DNA of 64,000 nt from an uncultured Lutibacter sp. GTDB taxonomy: Bacteria > Bacteroidota > Bacteroidia > Flavobacteriales > Flavobacteriaceae. Position numbers and translations under genes: made by a program. Positions 25,528-34,288 of the stretch are shown here, piece after piece. The number at the start of each line of letters is the position of its first letter. The stretch's first letter is position 1. The stretch lies in assembly GCF_947493565.1 (NCBI RefSeq), contig NZ_CANLRG010000008.1, positions 117,219 to 181,218 of the forward strand. The letters run 5' to 3'. The notes below the pieces were generated by a model that saw only the letters and a list, made by a program, of their open reading frames with translations, did no database searches and was not told where the DNA came from.

Positions 25528-26658
25528 CTATTTTTCAAACCGTCTTTCTTTCCACTTATATGTTGTTTTAAACAATGACATTAAAGCTATTAAAATAATA
25601 AAGAAAGGGTGAAAAACACTTATTAACGGATAATATATAAGAGATTCTGTACTTTTTAAAAAAAATGACGTTTTAAGAATTAAAATGCTATCTAAAACTA
25701 ATTTTAAAAGAAAAAGTGTTAAAAAAAAGCATCCATAAATTGGATAAAATATTGCTAAAATCCCTAAAAATATTAATAATAAATTATTAAAAAAAACTAC
25801 TAAACCAACTATTTTGGAAAATTGGTTTTTATACGCTGTTGTTTTGGCTGCCCAACGCAATTGCTGATTATAGAATAATTGTTCTTTTTGCTCTGACAAA
25901 GTTTCAACTGTAGCATCAAGCGATTTTAAATAGCTTATTTTTTTGGGGTAAGTTTGTAAAATTCTCTCCATTAAAAAAACATCATCGCCACTGGCTACCA
26001 TTTCATTTCCTTTAAAACCATTTAATTTTATAAACATTTCTTTATTATAGCATAAATTAGCACCATTACACATTATGGGTTTGTTAATTCCAAAACTTCC
26101 TAAAGTACTACCTATCAAACTTAAAAAATTTAAGTTTTGAAAATGGTATAACAAACCTTTACCATTTTTAAATTTTACAGGAGCTGCAATAAACAGACAT
26201 TTGTTTTTTTCAATAGTTTGATTAAATAATTGCAACCATAATGTTGGAACTTTACAATCGGCATCTGTAGTTACAATCCATTCAAATTTTGCAATTTTTA
26301 TGGCTGTATTTATCGCATCTTTTTTAGGTGAATTTGAGTTTCTTTCATTATTAATTAAAGTGCTACCTATAAGCGGATGCTGTTTTATAAAATTGAACAC
26401 TATCAATTCAGAATCATCTGAAGAATCATCATTAATTAAAATTATTTCAAACTTATTTTTTGGGTACTTTATATTTAAAATTGATTGTAATAAGTTAGAG
26501 AGATTATCAGCTTCATTTCTAAAAGGAACTAAAATTGAAAAGTTATTTTTGGGAGATAAATCTTTATTACTAACATTCTTAATTTTATCAAACCCAATGA
26601 TAAATGAAGCTATCAATAAAAAATAACTAAAAGAAATAATGCCAATAATATAAATCAT
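25528..26658 (-). CDS. Family 2 glycosyltransferase, membrane-associated
   Basis: 376 residues. N-terminal membrane helix, then the GT-A fold: FSILVPFRNEADNLSNLLQS, nucleotide site EIILINDDSSDDS, DxD-like VTTDADCKVP, the GNEMVASGDDVFLMERIL motif and QQLRWAAKT (QxxRW). Three or four C-terminal membrane helices follow. Makes beta-linked glycan or glycolipid at the inner membrane. Overlaps the UPF0104 gene by four bases and probably acts with it. Confidence 0.9.
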   Translation of the reverse strand: MIYIIGIISFSYFLLIASFIIGFDKIKNVSNKDLSPKNNFSILVPFRNEADNLSNLLQSILNIKYPKNKFEIILINDDSSDDSELIVFNFIKQHPLIGSTLINNERNSNSPKKDAINTAIKIAKFEWIVTTDADCKVPTLWLQLFNQTIEKNKCLFIAAPVKFKNGKGLLYHFQNLNFLSLIGSTLGSFGINKPIMCNGANLCYNKEMFIKLNGFKGNEMVASGDDVFLMERILQTYPKKISYLKSLDATVETLSEQKEQLFYNQQLRWAAKTTAYKNQFSKIVGLVVFFNNLLLIFLGILAIFYPIYGCFFLTLFLLKLVLDSILILKTSFFLKSTESLIYYPLISVFHPFFIILIALMSLFKTTYKWKERRFEK

Positions 26659-27593
26659 TTGTTAGATATGGGTTTATAATTAAAAACAAAAATACTACCT
26701 ATAATTGCAGGAATTACAAAATTTAGCAAATACATAAAAGTTGTAATGGCTACAATTGTAAGCTCATTTACTTCAACAAAACCAAAAACAAAAATTGCTA
26801 CTGAACCTTTTATCACCCAATCAAAAATTGTTAAACTTGGTAAAACTGAGGCAATAAAATAAGTACTAAAAATTAAATACATAGCGGTAAAATAATCAAC
26901 ATTCAACTCAAATAAAATTATTAAAAAATAAAATTGATGTGTAAAAACTAAGTACCTAAAAACAGCTAACACCAGTGTTAAAAAGTATGTTTTTTTTGAA
27001 ATTTGCCTTAAAAATAGTTTTGCTTTCTTAAAATTATCGTTTCTTATAAAAAGAATGACTAAAACAATTATAATTATTAAAATTAAGCTATATTGAATTG
27101 TTATTTTTGGAGTTTGAACCTTGAAATTGGTTAAAAAAAATACCAGTCCAACAACACCGAACAAAGAGGTTGCAACCAACTGACTCAAATTTCCTAACAA
27201 ATTTAATCCCATGATATTTTTTCTATTTGGAACTTTATAAAAAAGAGCTTTAGCTCCATATTCACCAATTCTATTAGGTGTTATCATTGATGCAGTTAAG
27301 GACGCAAAACATTGCTCATAAGCTTCAAAAAATGTGATTTTTTTTTCTACAGAAGCCAAATTTTGCCATTTTATTATTTCCAACAGCCAATTTAAATCTG
27401 TCAACAAAAGCAATAAAAGAAGCATCCAAGCACTGTGAGTCCACAAAACTGAAACTTGTAACTTCAATTCACCAATAGTCAAAAGTCCATTATTCATCAA
27501 CTTTTGATATATAAAGTAAAATGCACCAAATACTATGATTAGTTTTACAATAAAAAAAAGAGTCCGTTTATATTTATGCAAGATGTTGTACAT
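26655..27593 (-). CDS. UPF0104 / lysylphosphatidylglycerol synthase-like membrane protein
   Basis: 312 residues with about eight membrane helices. The region SLTASMITPNRIGEYGAKALFY carries the typical TP.R.GE motif of the UPF0104 (AglD/LPG synthase TM) family, and SVLPSLTIFDWVIKGSVAIF the late family motif. Proteins of this family flip or handle lipid substrates. Its gene is directly coupled with the GT2 gene, suggesting a glycolipid pathway (inference). Confidence 0.85.
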   Translation of the reverse strand: MYNILHKYKRTLFFIVKLIIVFGAFYFIYQKLMNNGLLTIGELKLQVSVLWTHSAWMLLLLLLLTDLNWLLEIIKWQNLASVEKKITFFEAYEQCFASLTASMITPNRIGEYGAKALFYKVPNRKNIMGLNLLGNLSQLVATSLFGVVGLVFFLTNFKVQTPKITIQYSLILIIIIVLVILFIRNDNFKKAKLFLRQISKKTYFLTLVLAVFRYLVFTHQFYFLIILFELNVDYFTAMYLIFSTYFIASVLPSLTIFDWVIKGSVAIFVFGFVEVNELTIVAITTFMYLLNFVIPAIIGSIFVFNYKPISNK

Positions 27594-27596
27594 TTG
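27589..27596 (+). promoter_or_regulatory. Candidate -7 element for ruvC
   Basis: TACATTTG, exact match, 21 bases before the TTG start of ruvC and overlapping the start codon of the divergent UPF0104 gene. Confidence 0.4.
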
Positions 27597-27617
27597 ATTT
27601 TACAAATAAACAAATAA

Positions 27618-28175
27618 TTGAGTTCAGAAAAAATCATATTAGGAATTGATCCAGGAACCACTATTATGGGGTTTGGATTGATTAAAGTAGTTCATAAAAA
27701 AATGGAATTAATTCAATTAGATGAATTAATGCTTAAAAAATACGATGATCATTACGTAAAACTGAAATTAATTTTTGAACGCACCATACATTTGATTGAA
27801 ACTTATCACCCAGATGAAATTGCTATTGAAGCTCCATTTTTTGGTAAAAATGTTCAGTCCATGTTAAAACTAGGACGTGCTCAAGGTGTTGCTATGGCTG
27901 CAGGTTTATCAAGAGAAATACCAATAACAGAGTATTCTCCAAAAAAAATAAAAATGGCAATAACAGGTAATGGAAATGCTAGTAAAGAACAAGTAGCCAA
28001 AATGCTACAGAGTTTATTAAAATTAAAAAGTTTACCTAAAAATTTAGACGCAACAGATGGTTTAGCAGCAGCTGTTTGTCACTTTTACAACAGTGGGAAA
28101 ATAACTGCTGGTAAAAGCTATACAGGTTGGACTGCTTTTGTAAAACAAAATGGAAATAGAGTAAAAAATAATTAA
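27618..28175 (+). CDS. ruvC: Crossover junction endodeoxyribonuclease RuvC
   Basis: 185 residues from TTG 27618. Acidic active-site residues of the RNase H-like fold are in place: D11 in ILGIDPGTT, E in AIEAPFFGKN (about 73), and the DATDGLAAAVCH pair near the C-terminus. Resolves Holliday junctions with RuvAB. It overlaps the convergent monooxygenase-like gene by four bases. Confidence 0.97.
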   Translation: MSSEKIILGIDPGTTIMGFGLIKVVHKKMELIQLDELMLKKYDDHYVKLKLIFERTIHLIETYHPDEIAIEAPFFGKNVQSMLKLGRAQGVAMAAGLSREIPITEYSPKKIKMAITGNGNASKEQVAKMLQSLLKLKSLPKNLDATDGLAAAVCHFYNSGKITAGKSYTGWTAFVKQNGNRVKNN

Positions 28176-28459
28176 ACTACAACATCACATTCAAAAGTTT
28201 CGTAGCGTTTATCAATTACTAATTTTCGATGCTCTCTAAAAAGTTGATATTCTTTTGACATCTCTATTTTTTCTTTGTCTTTTTTTGAATTCCAATATTC
28301 TACCAAAAAAAACCTATTTTCTTCATTTCTATCTTTAAAAATATGAAAATGATCTAGACCTGCAGGTTTTGCTTCGGTTAATTCTTCAAATTTTTGTAAT
28401 TCAACAAAAGAAATCCCTTCTCCATCTTTTACTTTAAATGAAACTATATGTACATACAT
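28172..28459 (-). CDS. Antibiotic biosynthesis monooxygenase (ABM) fold protein
   Basis: 95 residues. Ferredoxin-like alpha/beta fold with HIVSFKVKDGEG start, LDHFHIFKDRNEENRFFLVEYW core and REHRKLV end, as in small ABM-type quinol monooxygenases. No cofactor is needed in this family. The physiological substrate is unknown. Promoter candidate at 28476-28483. Confidence 0.7.
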   Translation of the reverse strand: MYVHIVSFKVKDGEGISFVELQKFEELTEAKPAGLDHFHIFKDRNEENRFFLVEYWNSKKDKEKIEMSKEYQLFREHRKLVIDKRYETFECDVVV

Positions 28460-28475
28460 AACTATGGGTTTTAAT

Positions 28476-28483
28476 CAAAAATA
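28476..28483 (-). promoter_or_regulatory. Candidate -7 element for the ABM gene
   Basis: CAAAAATA, i.e. TATTTTTG on the minus strand, 17 bases before the start. Confidence 0.4.
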
Positions 28484-28573
28484 CAATTCAGTTTTCACAA
28501 TTTAGGTAACAAAAATCACCTTTTATATATTTTTTTAAAAACGTACATTTAACAACTAAAAACCACACCTCTT

Positions 28574-29713
28574 TTGTCTGGAATTTATTTACACATACCA
28601 TTCTGTAAACAAGCGTGTTACTACTGCGATTTTCATTTTTCTACTTCTTTAAAAAGAAAAGAAGAAATGATGGCTTCTTTAATAAAAGAATTAATTTTAA
28701 GAAAAAATGAACTTGAAAATGATGAAATAGAAACCATATATTTTGGCGGAGGCACTCCATCACTTTTAACAATTAAAGAAATAGCAAACTTAATATCAAT
28801 TATTTATAAAAACTACAAGGTAATTAACAATCCTGAAATTACCCTTGAAGCAAATCCTGATGATTTAACTTCTAAAAAAATTAAAGAACTTGCCAACTCT
28901 CCTATTAACCGATTAAGTATTGGAATTCAATCTTTTTTTGAAGACGATTTAAAGTTTATGAATAGAGCGCATACTGCTGAAGAATCCAAAAAATGCTTAA
29001 AAGAAGTTACTCAATATTTTGATAATTTAACCATTGATTTAATTTACGGAGTGCCTAACATGAGCATTGAAAAATGGAAACAAAATTTAAATATTGCTTT
29101 TGAGTATAATGTTCCTCATATTTCAAGTTATGCACTCACCGTTGAAGAAAAAACAGCACTACATACTTTTATTAAAAAAGGTAAAATTTCTCCAATTAAT
29201 GAAAATTTGGCTTTAGAACATTTTAACCTACTGGTAGAAGAAACCAAAAAACAAGGTCTTATTCAATATGAAATTTCAAATTTTGGTAAAAAAAATTATT
29301 TCTCTAAACACAATACTTCTTATTGGTTAGGTAAAAAATATATTGGAATTGGTCCTTCTGCACATTCGTTTAACAAACTTGAACGCGCTTGGAATATTTC
29401 AAACAATGCAAAATATGTCAAATCTCTTTCAGAAAACATTTTACCTTTAGAAAAAGAAACACTTACTATTGAAAACCGATTTAATGAGTATATTATGACA
29501 GGCTTAAGAACCATTTGGGGAATTTCTTTTGAATTAATTGAAAAAGAGTTTGGGAATTTCTATTTGGCATTTATAACTAAAAAATCAGTGCCTTTTATTA
29601 AAAAAGGACTTTTAGAAATTCAACAAAACAAGCAACACACAACTATTTTAACAACAACAGCTAAAGGAAAATTTTTAGCCGATGGTATTGCAAGTGATTT
29701 GTTTATTGTTTAA
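28574..29713 (+). CDS. hemW: Radical SAM haem chaperone HemW
   Basis: 379 residues from TTG 28574. The radical SAM cluster motif CKQACYYCDFHF sits at the N-terminus; FGGGTPSLL, EANPDDLT, NRLSIGIQSF and YALTVEEKT are HemW/coproporphyrinogen-oxidase-family segments. The extra N-terminal Cys needed by true HemN is absent, supporting HemW (haem insertion) over oxygen-independent coproporphyrinogen oxidase. Confidence 0.92.
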   Translation: MSGIYLHIPFCKQACYYCDFHFSTSLKRKEEMMASLIKELILRKNELENDEIETIYFGGGTPSLLTIKEIANLISIIYKNYKVINNPEITLEANPDDLTSKKIKELANSPINRLSIGIQSFFEDDLKFMNRAHTAEESKKCLKEVTQYFDNLTIDLIYGVPNMSIEKWKQNLNIAFEYNVPHISSYALTVEEKTALHTFIKKGKISPINENLALEHFNLLVEETKKQGLIQYEISNFGKKNYFSKHNTSYWLGKKYIGIGPSAHSFNKLERAWNISNNAKYVKSLSENILPLEKETLTIENRFNEYIMTGLRTIWGISFELIEKEFGNFYLAFITKKSVPFIKKGLLEIQQNKQHTTILTTTAKGKFLADGIASDLFIV

Positions 29714-29723
29714 TGAAGTTTCT

Positions 29724-29731
29724 TATCTTTG
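29724..29731 (+). promoter_or_regulatory. Candidate -7 element for the DUF4230 gene
   Basis: TATCTTTG, exact match, 17 bases before ATG 29749. Confidence 0.45.
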
Positions 29732-29748
29732 AATAACTTCAAAAAATT

Positions 29749-30357
29749 ATGGAATTACTTTTAGGAACTTTATTTGGTATATTTCTTAGCTATTTTGGCT
29801 TTTCATTTTTTTACAAAAAGAAAGATTACGAAAAAACTGAAAAACAATCTGTTGTTTTAATTGAAAAAATTAAAAGTGTGTGTAAGCTAATTTCAGTTGA
29901 AGGAGACTTTGCTGAAATTTATCATTATGAGAACACAAAAAACCGTTTCTTAAATATTATTTCGAGCAAAAAGAAAGCTATTTTACTAATTAACGCAAAA
30001 GTACATGTTGGTTTTGATTTATCACAAATTCAATTAGAATCAAATAAGGATAAAAAAGAAATTATATTAACTCATTTCCCAGAACCAAAGGTTTTAACCG
30101 TTGAAACTGAAGTGAAATATTATGACAAAGTTGATGGCTTTTTTAATAAATTTAATGCAACTGATTTAACCGAACTCAATAAAGAATCAAAAAAGTTTAT
30201 TATTGAAAAAATTCCAGAAAGCGGTTTATTAAACTCTGCCAAAAAAGAAGCCTTAGACACCATTTTAATGATTGAAAAATTACTTGAAACATCTGGTTGG
30301 AAACTAAATTATTCTCAATTGGTTTTACCAAATTCTGAAACAAATAAATTAAACTAA
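29749..30357 (+). CDS. DUF4230 family protein
   Basis: 202 residues. One N-terminal membrane helix (LLGTLFGIFLSYFGFSFFY), then an extracytoplasmic domain with LISVEGDFAEIYHYEN and KAILLINAKVHVGFDLSQI, the DUF4230 signature, and a helical C-terminus. Function is unknown. It is two bases upstream of the YjbR-like gene and shares its promoter. Confidence 0.8.
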   Translation: MELLLGTLFGIFLSYFGFSFFYKKKDYEKTEKQSVVLIEKIKSVCKLISVEGDFAEIYHYENTKNRFLNIISSKKKAILLINAKVHVGFDLSQIQLESNKDKKEIILTHFPEPKVLTVETEVKYYDKVDGFFNKFNATDLTELNKESKKFIIEKIPESGLLNSAKKEALDTILMIEKLLETSGWKLNYSQLVLPNSETNKLN

Positions 30358-30359
30358 CT

Positions 30360-30716
30360 ATGAATATTGAAGAATTTAGAGAGTGTTGTTTAGCTAAAAA
30401 ACATGTAACTGAAAGCTTTCCTTTTGATCAACAAACCTTGGTTTTTAAAGTTGCCAATAAAATGTTTGCTTTAGCTGGTTTAGAGCATCATCCTTCCACG
30501 GTAAATTTAAAATGTGATCCAGAAAAAGCCATAGAACTTAGAGCCCAATATGTAGACATTATTGAAGGATACCATATGAATAAAAAACATTGGAATACCA
30601 TTACTATTGAAGGCAGCGTTCCTAATAAATTAATTATAGAATTGATCGATCATTCGTATAATTTAGTAGTAAAAAGTCTTACTAAAAAACTTCAAAAAGA
30701 GCTTGGGTTTATTTAA
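30360..30716 (+). CDS. MmcQ/YjbR family protein
   Basis: 118 residues. FRECCLAKKHVTESFPFDQQ, TLVFKVANKMFALAGLE, VNLKCDPEKAIELRAQY and YHMNKKHWNTITIEG are the standard YjbR motifs, ending with LIDHSYNLVV. The fold (double wing) is linked to DNA binding, but no function is firmly known. Its 3' end overlaps the convergent AraC gene by four bases. A decayed homologue lies at 14272-14525. Confidence 0.9.
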   Translation: MNIEEFRECCLAKKHVTESFPFDQQTLVFKVANKMFALAGLEHHPSTVNLKCDPEKAIELRAQYVDIIEGYHMNKKHWNTITIEGSVPNKLIIELIDHSYNLVVKSLTKKLQKELGFI

Positions 30717-31555
30717 TGTTTTTTTCTGTATTCTGAAGGTGTAATTCCTTTAATTGCCTTAAATTTTCTGTTAAAATTCGCTAAATTATTAAAACCCGAT
30801 TTGTAAGAAATTTCGGTAATACTAAAATCATTATTACTAGCCAAAAGCTTACACGCATTTCCAATTCTAATATCAATTAAAAAATTCACAAAAGTTTTGG
30901 TGGTACGCTGTTTAAAATACCTACAAAATGCATTTGGAGTCATATTAGCAATATCTGCCACATCATTTAATGTAATTTCTTTTTGAAAGTTATCCATGGT
31001 GTATTGAAAAATATCACTCATTCTTTTACCTTCATTCCCTCCATATTTTTTTAAGTTAATTAAGGATGACAACGTATGTGTTTCAGCTTTAGCTATTAAA
31101 TTTAATATTTCAATAAATGATGTAAATTGTTCATACTTAGAAATTTTTCTAATTCTAGTTAAAAGTTTAGCAATTTCACTTTTATTGGACAGTACTTCAA
31201 AACCAAGTACTGCATCGTTAAAAAATGGTTGAAAATGTTCAAATTCAGGCAATTTAAAAAACCCTTCTCCATAAGAGTTTTTTGAAAAAAAGATTGAAAT
31301 CATTTCACAACTCCCTTCGCAAGATTCATCTCTTTTAAAAACGTGCGGTAAGTTTTCACCTATTACAAAAATATCATTCACTTTATAATCGCCCACACAA
31401 TCTCCAATAATATAAGTTCCTTCTCCCTCTATTACCAAGCTTATTTGTATTTCTTTATGTTGATGTAACTTTTCATAAAAAGTTTCCCCTTTATAACGTT
31501 CGGTATATAAAGTAACATTTTCAGGTTTTGGTATTGTAAAAGGTAGAACTTTCAT
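30713..31555 (-). CDS. AraC-family regulator of the hydroxyproline operon
   Basis: 280 residues. N-terminal cupin (HQHKEIQISLVIEGEGTYIIG) for ligand sensing and C-terminal AraC HTH pair (TLNDVADIANMTPNAFCRYF; SITEISYKSGFNNLANFNRK). Divergently transcribed from the hydroxyproline catabolic operon across a 138-base gap, so it is very likely its regulator, with 4-hydroxyproline or a pathway intermediate as inducer (inference). Confidence 0.9.
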   Translation of the reverse strand: MKVLPFTIPKPENVTLYTERYKGETFYEKLHQHKEIQISLVIEGEGTYIIGDCVGDYKVNDIFVIGENLPHVFKRDESCEGSCEMISIFFSKNSYGEGFFKLPEFEHFQPFFNDAVLGFEVLSNKSEIAKLLTRIRKISKYEQFTSFIEILNLIAKAETHTLSSLINLKKYGGNEGKRMSDIFQYTMDNFQKEITLNDVADIANMTPNAFCRYFKQRTTKTFVNFLIDIRIGNACKLLASNNDFSITEISYKSGFNNLANFNRKFKAIKGITPSEYRKKH

Positions 31556-31669
31556 TATTATTCAATAAATAAGCTAATATTATTCTATTTTTATTCAAAA
31601 ATAGTAAAATAAGTTAAAATAATACTATTATTCGATAAAAATCAGATTACTTTGGTTTAACTGTTATTC
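31556..31669. promoter_or_regulatory. Repeated TATTATTC sites in the divergent regulator/operon region
   Basis: TATTATTC occurs at 31556-31563, 31578-31585 and 31626-31633, with a one-mismatch copy TGTTATTC at 31662-31669. A palindrome CTATTTTT/AAAAATAG spans 31585-31604. AraC regulators bind direct repeats, so these are candidate operator half-sites. The DNA is very AT-rich, so chance is a real alternative. Confidence 0.35.
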
Positions 31670-31677
31670 TAAATTTG
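31670..31677 (+). promoter_or_regulatory. Candidate -7 element for the hydroxyproline operon
   Basis: TAAATTTG, exact match, 17 bases before ATG 31694; a TTTG at 31651-31654 is placed 15 bases upstream, slightly close for the -33 element. Confidence 0.45.
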
Positions 31678-31693
31678 TAAAAAACTACTAACT

Positions 31694-32599
31694 ATGACAA
31701 TACAATGGAAGGGTGTTATGCCTGCTGTAACTACAAAATTTACTTCAAACGATACATTAGATTTAGTTAATTTTGAAGTCAATATTAAAGCTCAAATTGA
31801 AGCTGGAGTTAATGGAATTATACTTGGAGGTACTTTAGGAGAAGCCAGTACCTTAACCGATGATGAAAAAATCGTTTTAATTAAAAAAACTATAGAAATT
31901 GTTGATGGAAAAATTCCTGTTATAATTAACATCGCAGAACAATCCACAAAAAAAGCTATTGAAGCTGTTCAAAAAGCTGAAAAATATGGAGCCAACGGAT
32001 TCATGGTTTTACCTCCAATGCGATACAAAGCAGATACTAGGGAAACTACCACTTATTTTAAAAAAATTGCCAATAGTACTACTTTACCAATTATGATTTA
32101 TAACAATCCTGTAGATTATGGTATAGAAGTTACTTTAGATATGTTTGCAGAACTAGCAAAGTGTAAAAATATTCAAGCGGTAAAAGAGTCTACAAGAGAT
32201 ATTTCAAACATTACAAGAATGCGTAATCGTTTTGGAAATCGTTTTGCTATTTTATGTGGTGTGGATACCTTAGCATTAGAAAGTATAGTTATGGGTGCTG
32301 ATGGATGGGTAGCAGGACTGGTTTGTGCCTTTCCAAATGAAACAGTTGCAATTTATAAGCTAGCTACAGCTGGTAGAACAAAAGAAGCAATTAATATATA
32401 CCGTTGGTTTTTACCATTGTTAGAGTTAGATATTAACACTAAATTAGTACAAAATATTAAGCTAGCAGAAGTAGCAACAGGAATAGGCACAGAGTACGTT
32501 CGTGAACCACGCCTACCCTTAATTGGTGAAGAAAAAGACCAAGTTTTAAAAATTATTAATAACAGCATAAAAACTAGACCAACATTACCAAGTTATTAA
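31694..32599 (+). CDS. DapA-family lyase/deaminase (probable 1-pyrroline-4-hydroxy-2-carboxylate deaminase)
   Basis: 301 residues. DapA-type barrel: GTLGEASTLTDDEK, catalytic Tyr near 136 (MIYNNPVDYG), Schiff-base K164 in QAVKESTRDI. In hydroxyproline catabolism a DapA-family enzyme deaminates pyrroline-4-hydroxy-2-carboxylate to 2-oxoglutarate semialdehyde, and the adjacent semialdehyde dehydrogenase, epimerase and D-oxidase support that role. Paralogues with other roles (KDG aldolase, DHDPS) exist, but the context is decisive here. Confidence 0.85.
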   Translation: MTIQWKGVMPAVTTKFTSNDTLDLVNFEVNIKAQIEAGVNGIILGGTLGEASTLTDDEKIVLIKKTIEIVDGKIPVIINIAEQSTKKAIEAVQKAEKYGANGFMVLPPMRYKADTRETTTYFKKIANSTTLPIMIYNNPVDYGIEVTLDMFAELAKCKNIQAVKESTRDISNITRMRNRFGNRFAILCGVDTLALESIVMGADGWVAGLVCAFPNETVAIYKLATAGRTKEAINIYRWFLPLLELDINTKLVQNIKLAEVATGIGTEYVREPRLPLIGEEKDQVLKIINNSIKTRPTLPSY

Positions 32600-32699
32600 A
32601 TTAAAAAAATTAACCTCTTTATTTATTAAAGTTTTTTCAATTAGAATTTAAAAGCATCGCTAGTTAAAAACATCAAGATTAAAACATAAAACTGCAAGT

Positions 32700-34283
32700 A
32701 TGATTACAGGTAAAAATTATATAGGAAACGTACTATCATCATTAGGAAAAGTAACTTTTAAAACGTTCAATCCTCAAATAAATGCTGAAAATGAAATTGT
32801 TTTTACTGAAGCTTCTAATATAGAAATTGAAAAAGCTATTAATTTGGCTACTGAAGCCTTTAAAACTTTTAAAACAATTTCTGGCGAAAAAAAATCGCTA
32901 TTTTTAAATGAAATTGTAAATGAAATTGAAGCTTTAGGCGATGAATTAATTACAACATACTGTAATGAAACAGGTTTACCAGAAGGAAGAGCTATGGGCG
33001 AAAGAGGTAGAACAGTTTTTCAATTACGAAGTTTTGCAAATTTAGTTAAAGAAGGCTCTTGGGTTGAAGCATCTATAGATACCGCCAATCCTAAACGTAC
33101 TCCAATACCAAAAGTAGATCTCCGTAAAATGCTAGTCGCTTTAGGACCTGTTGTAGTTTTTGGTGCTAGTAATTTTCCTTTAGCTTACTCAACTGCTGGT
33201 GGAGATACTGCTGCTGCCTTAGCTGCTGGCTGTCCTGTAATTGTAAAATCTCATCCTATGCATGCAGGGACTGGAGAATTGGTTGCTTCTGCAATTATAC
33301 AAGCTGCTGAAAAAACTGGAATGCCAAATGGCATTTTTTCAAACTTAAATAGTAGTGGTATTGATGTAGGTGTAAGCCTTGTTAAACATCCACAAGTTAA
33401 AGCTGTAGGATTTACTGGCAGTATTAAAGGTGGTAGAGCTTTATACAACATGGCAGCCCAACGACCAGAACCTATCCCTGTATTTGCTGAAATGGGAAGT
33501 ATAAATCCCGTAGTTTTATTACCAAAAGCAGTAAAAAACAAAGGGAAAAATTGGGCACAGACTTATGCAAATTCCATTACTTTAGGTTCAGGTCAATTTT
33601 GTACAAACCCAGGGTTAATTTTAGGAATAAAAAACACTGATTTAACTAATTTCATTCAAGCTTTATCTGAAGAAATTGTAAAAATTGAACCCTCTTGTAT
33701 GTTGCATCCAAACATTATTGGTAATTACGAAAATAACAAAGCTAAAATACTCATTCAAAAAGGGTTACAAACAGTTGCAAATTTATCAAAAGAAGTTTCA
33801 GCCAATTATGGGCGTCAAGCAATTACCACTGTTGAAGGGAGCACCTTTTTAACAAATATTAATTTACATCAAGAAGTTTTTGGTCCATTTTCAATGGTAG
33901 TACAATGTGAGAATATAGCACAGTTAGAAGAAATTATTTTAAAATTAGAAGGACAGTTAACAGGTACAATTTTAGCCGAAACTGAAGAATTACCTAAACA
34001 TCAAAATATTGTTAACGCTCTTCAAAATAGGGTTGGTCGTATTATTTTTAATGGCGTTCCTACGGGAGTTGAAGTTTGTCCTTCTATGGTTCACGGAGGT
34101 CCTTACCCTGCTTCAACAGACAGTAGGTTTACTGCAGTTGGCATTAATTCCATTAAACGTTGGGTTCGCCCATTTAGCTTTCAAAACTGGCCAAATGAGT
34201 TACTTCCAAATGAATTAAAAAATGAAAACCCATTAGGCATTACTCGTTTGGTGGATGGAAAACTAACAAGTTCTAAAATTTAA
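32700..34283 (+). CDS. 2-oxoglutarate semialdehyde dehydrogenase
   Basis: 527 residues, aldehyde dehydrogenase fold of the NADP-dependent keto-semialdehyde type. NAD(P) site FGASNFPLAYSTAGGDTA, catalytic Glu in PVFAEMGSINPV, catalytic Cys in GSGQFCTNPG. Oxidises 2-oxoglutarate semialdehyde to 2-oxoglutarate, the last step of hydroxyproline breakdown. Second gene of the operon, 100 bases after the deaminase. Confidence 0.92.
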   Translation: MITGKNYIGNVLSSLGKVTFKTFNPQINAENEIVFTEASNIEIEKAINLATEAFKTFKTISGEKKSLFLNEIVNEIEALGDELITTYCNETGLPEGRAMGERGRTVFQLRSFANLVKEGSWVEASIDTANPKRTPIPKVDLRKMLVALGPVVVFGASNFPLAYSTAGGDTAAALAAGCPVIVKSHPMHAGTGELVASAIIQAAEKTGMPNGIFSNLNSSGIDVGVSLVKHPQVKAVGFTGSIKGGRALYNMAAQRPEPIPVFAEMGSINPVVLLPKAVKNKGKNWAQTYANSITLGSGQFCTNPGLILGIKNTDLTNFIQALSEEIVKIEPSCMLHPNIIGNYENNKAKILIQKGLQTVANLSKEVSANYGRQAITTVEGSTFLTNINLHQEVFGPFSMVVQCENIAQLEEIILKLEGQLTGTILAETEELPKHQNIVNALQNRVGRIIFNGVPTGVEVCPSMVHGGPYPASTDSRFTAVGINSIKRWVRPFSFQNWPNELLPNELKNENPLGITRLVDGKLTSSKI

Positions 34284-34288
34284 TAGTT

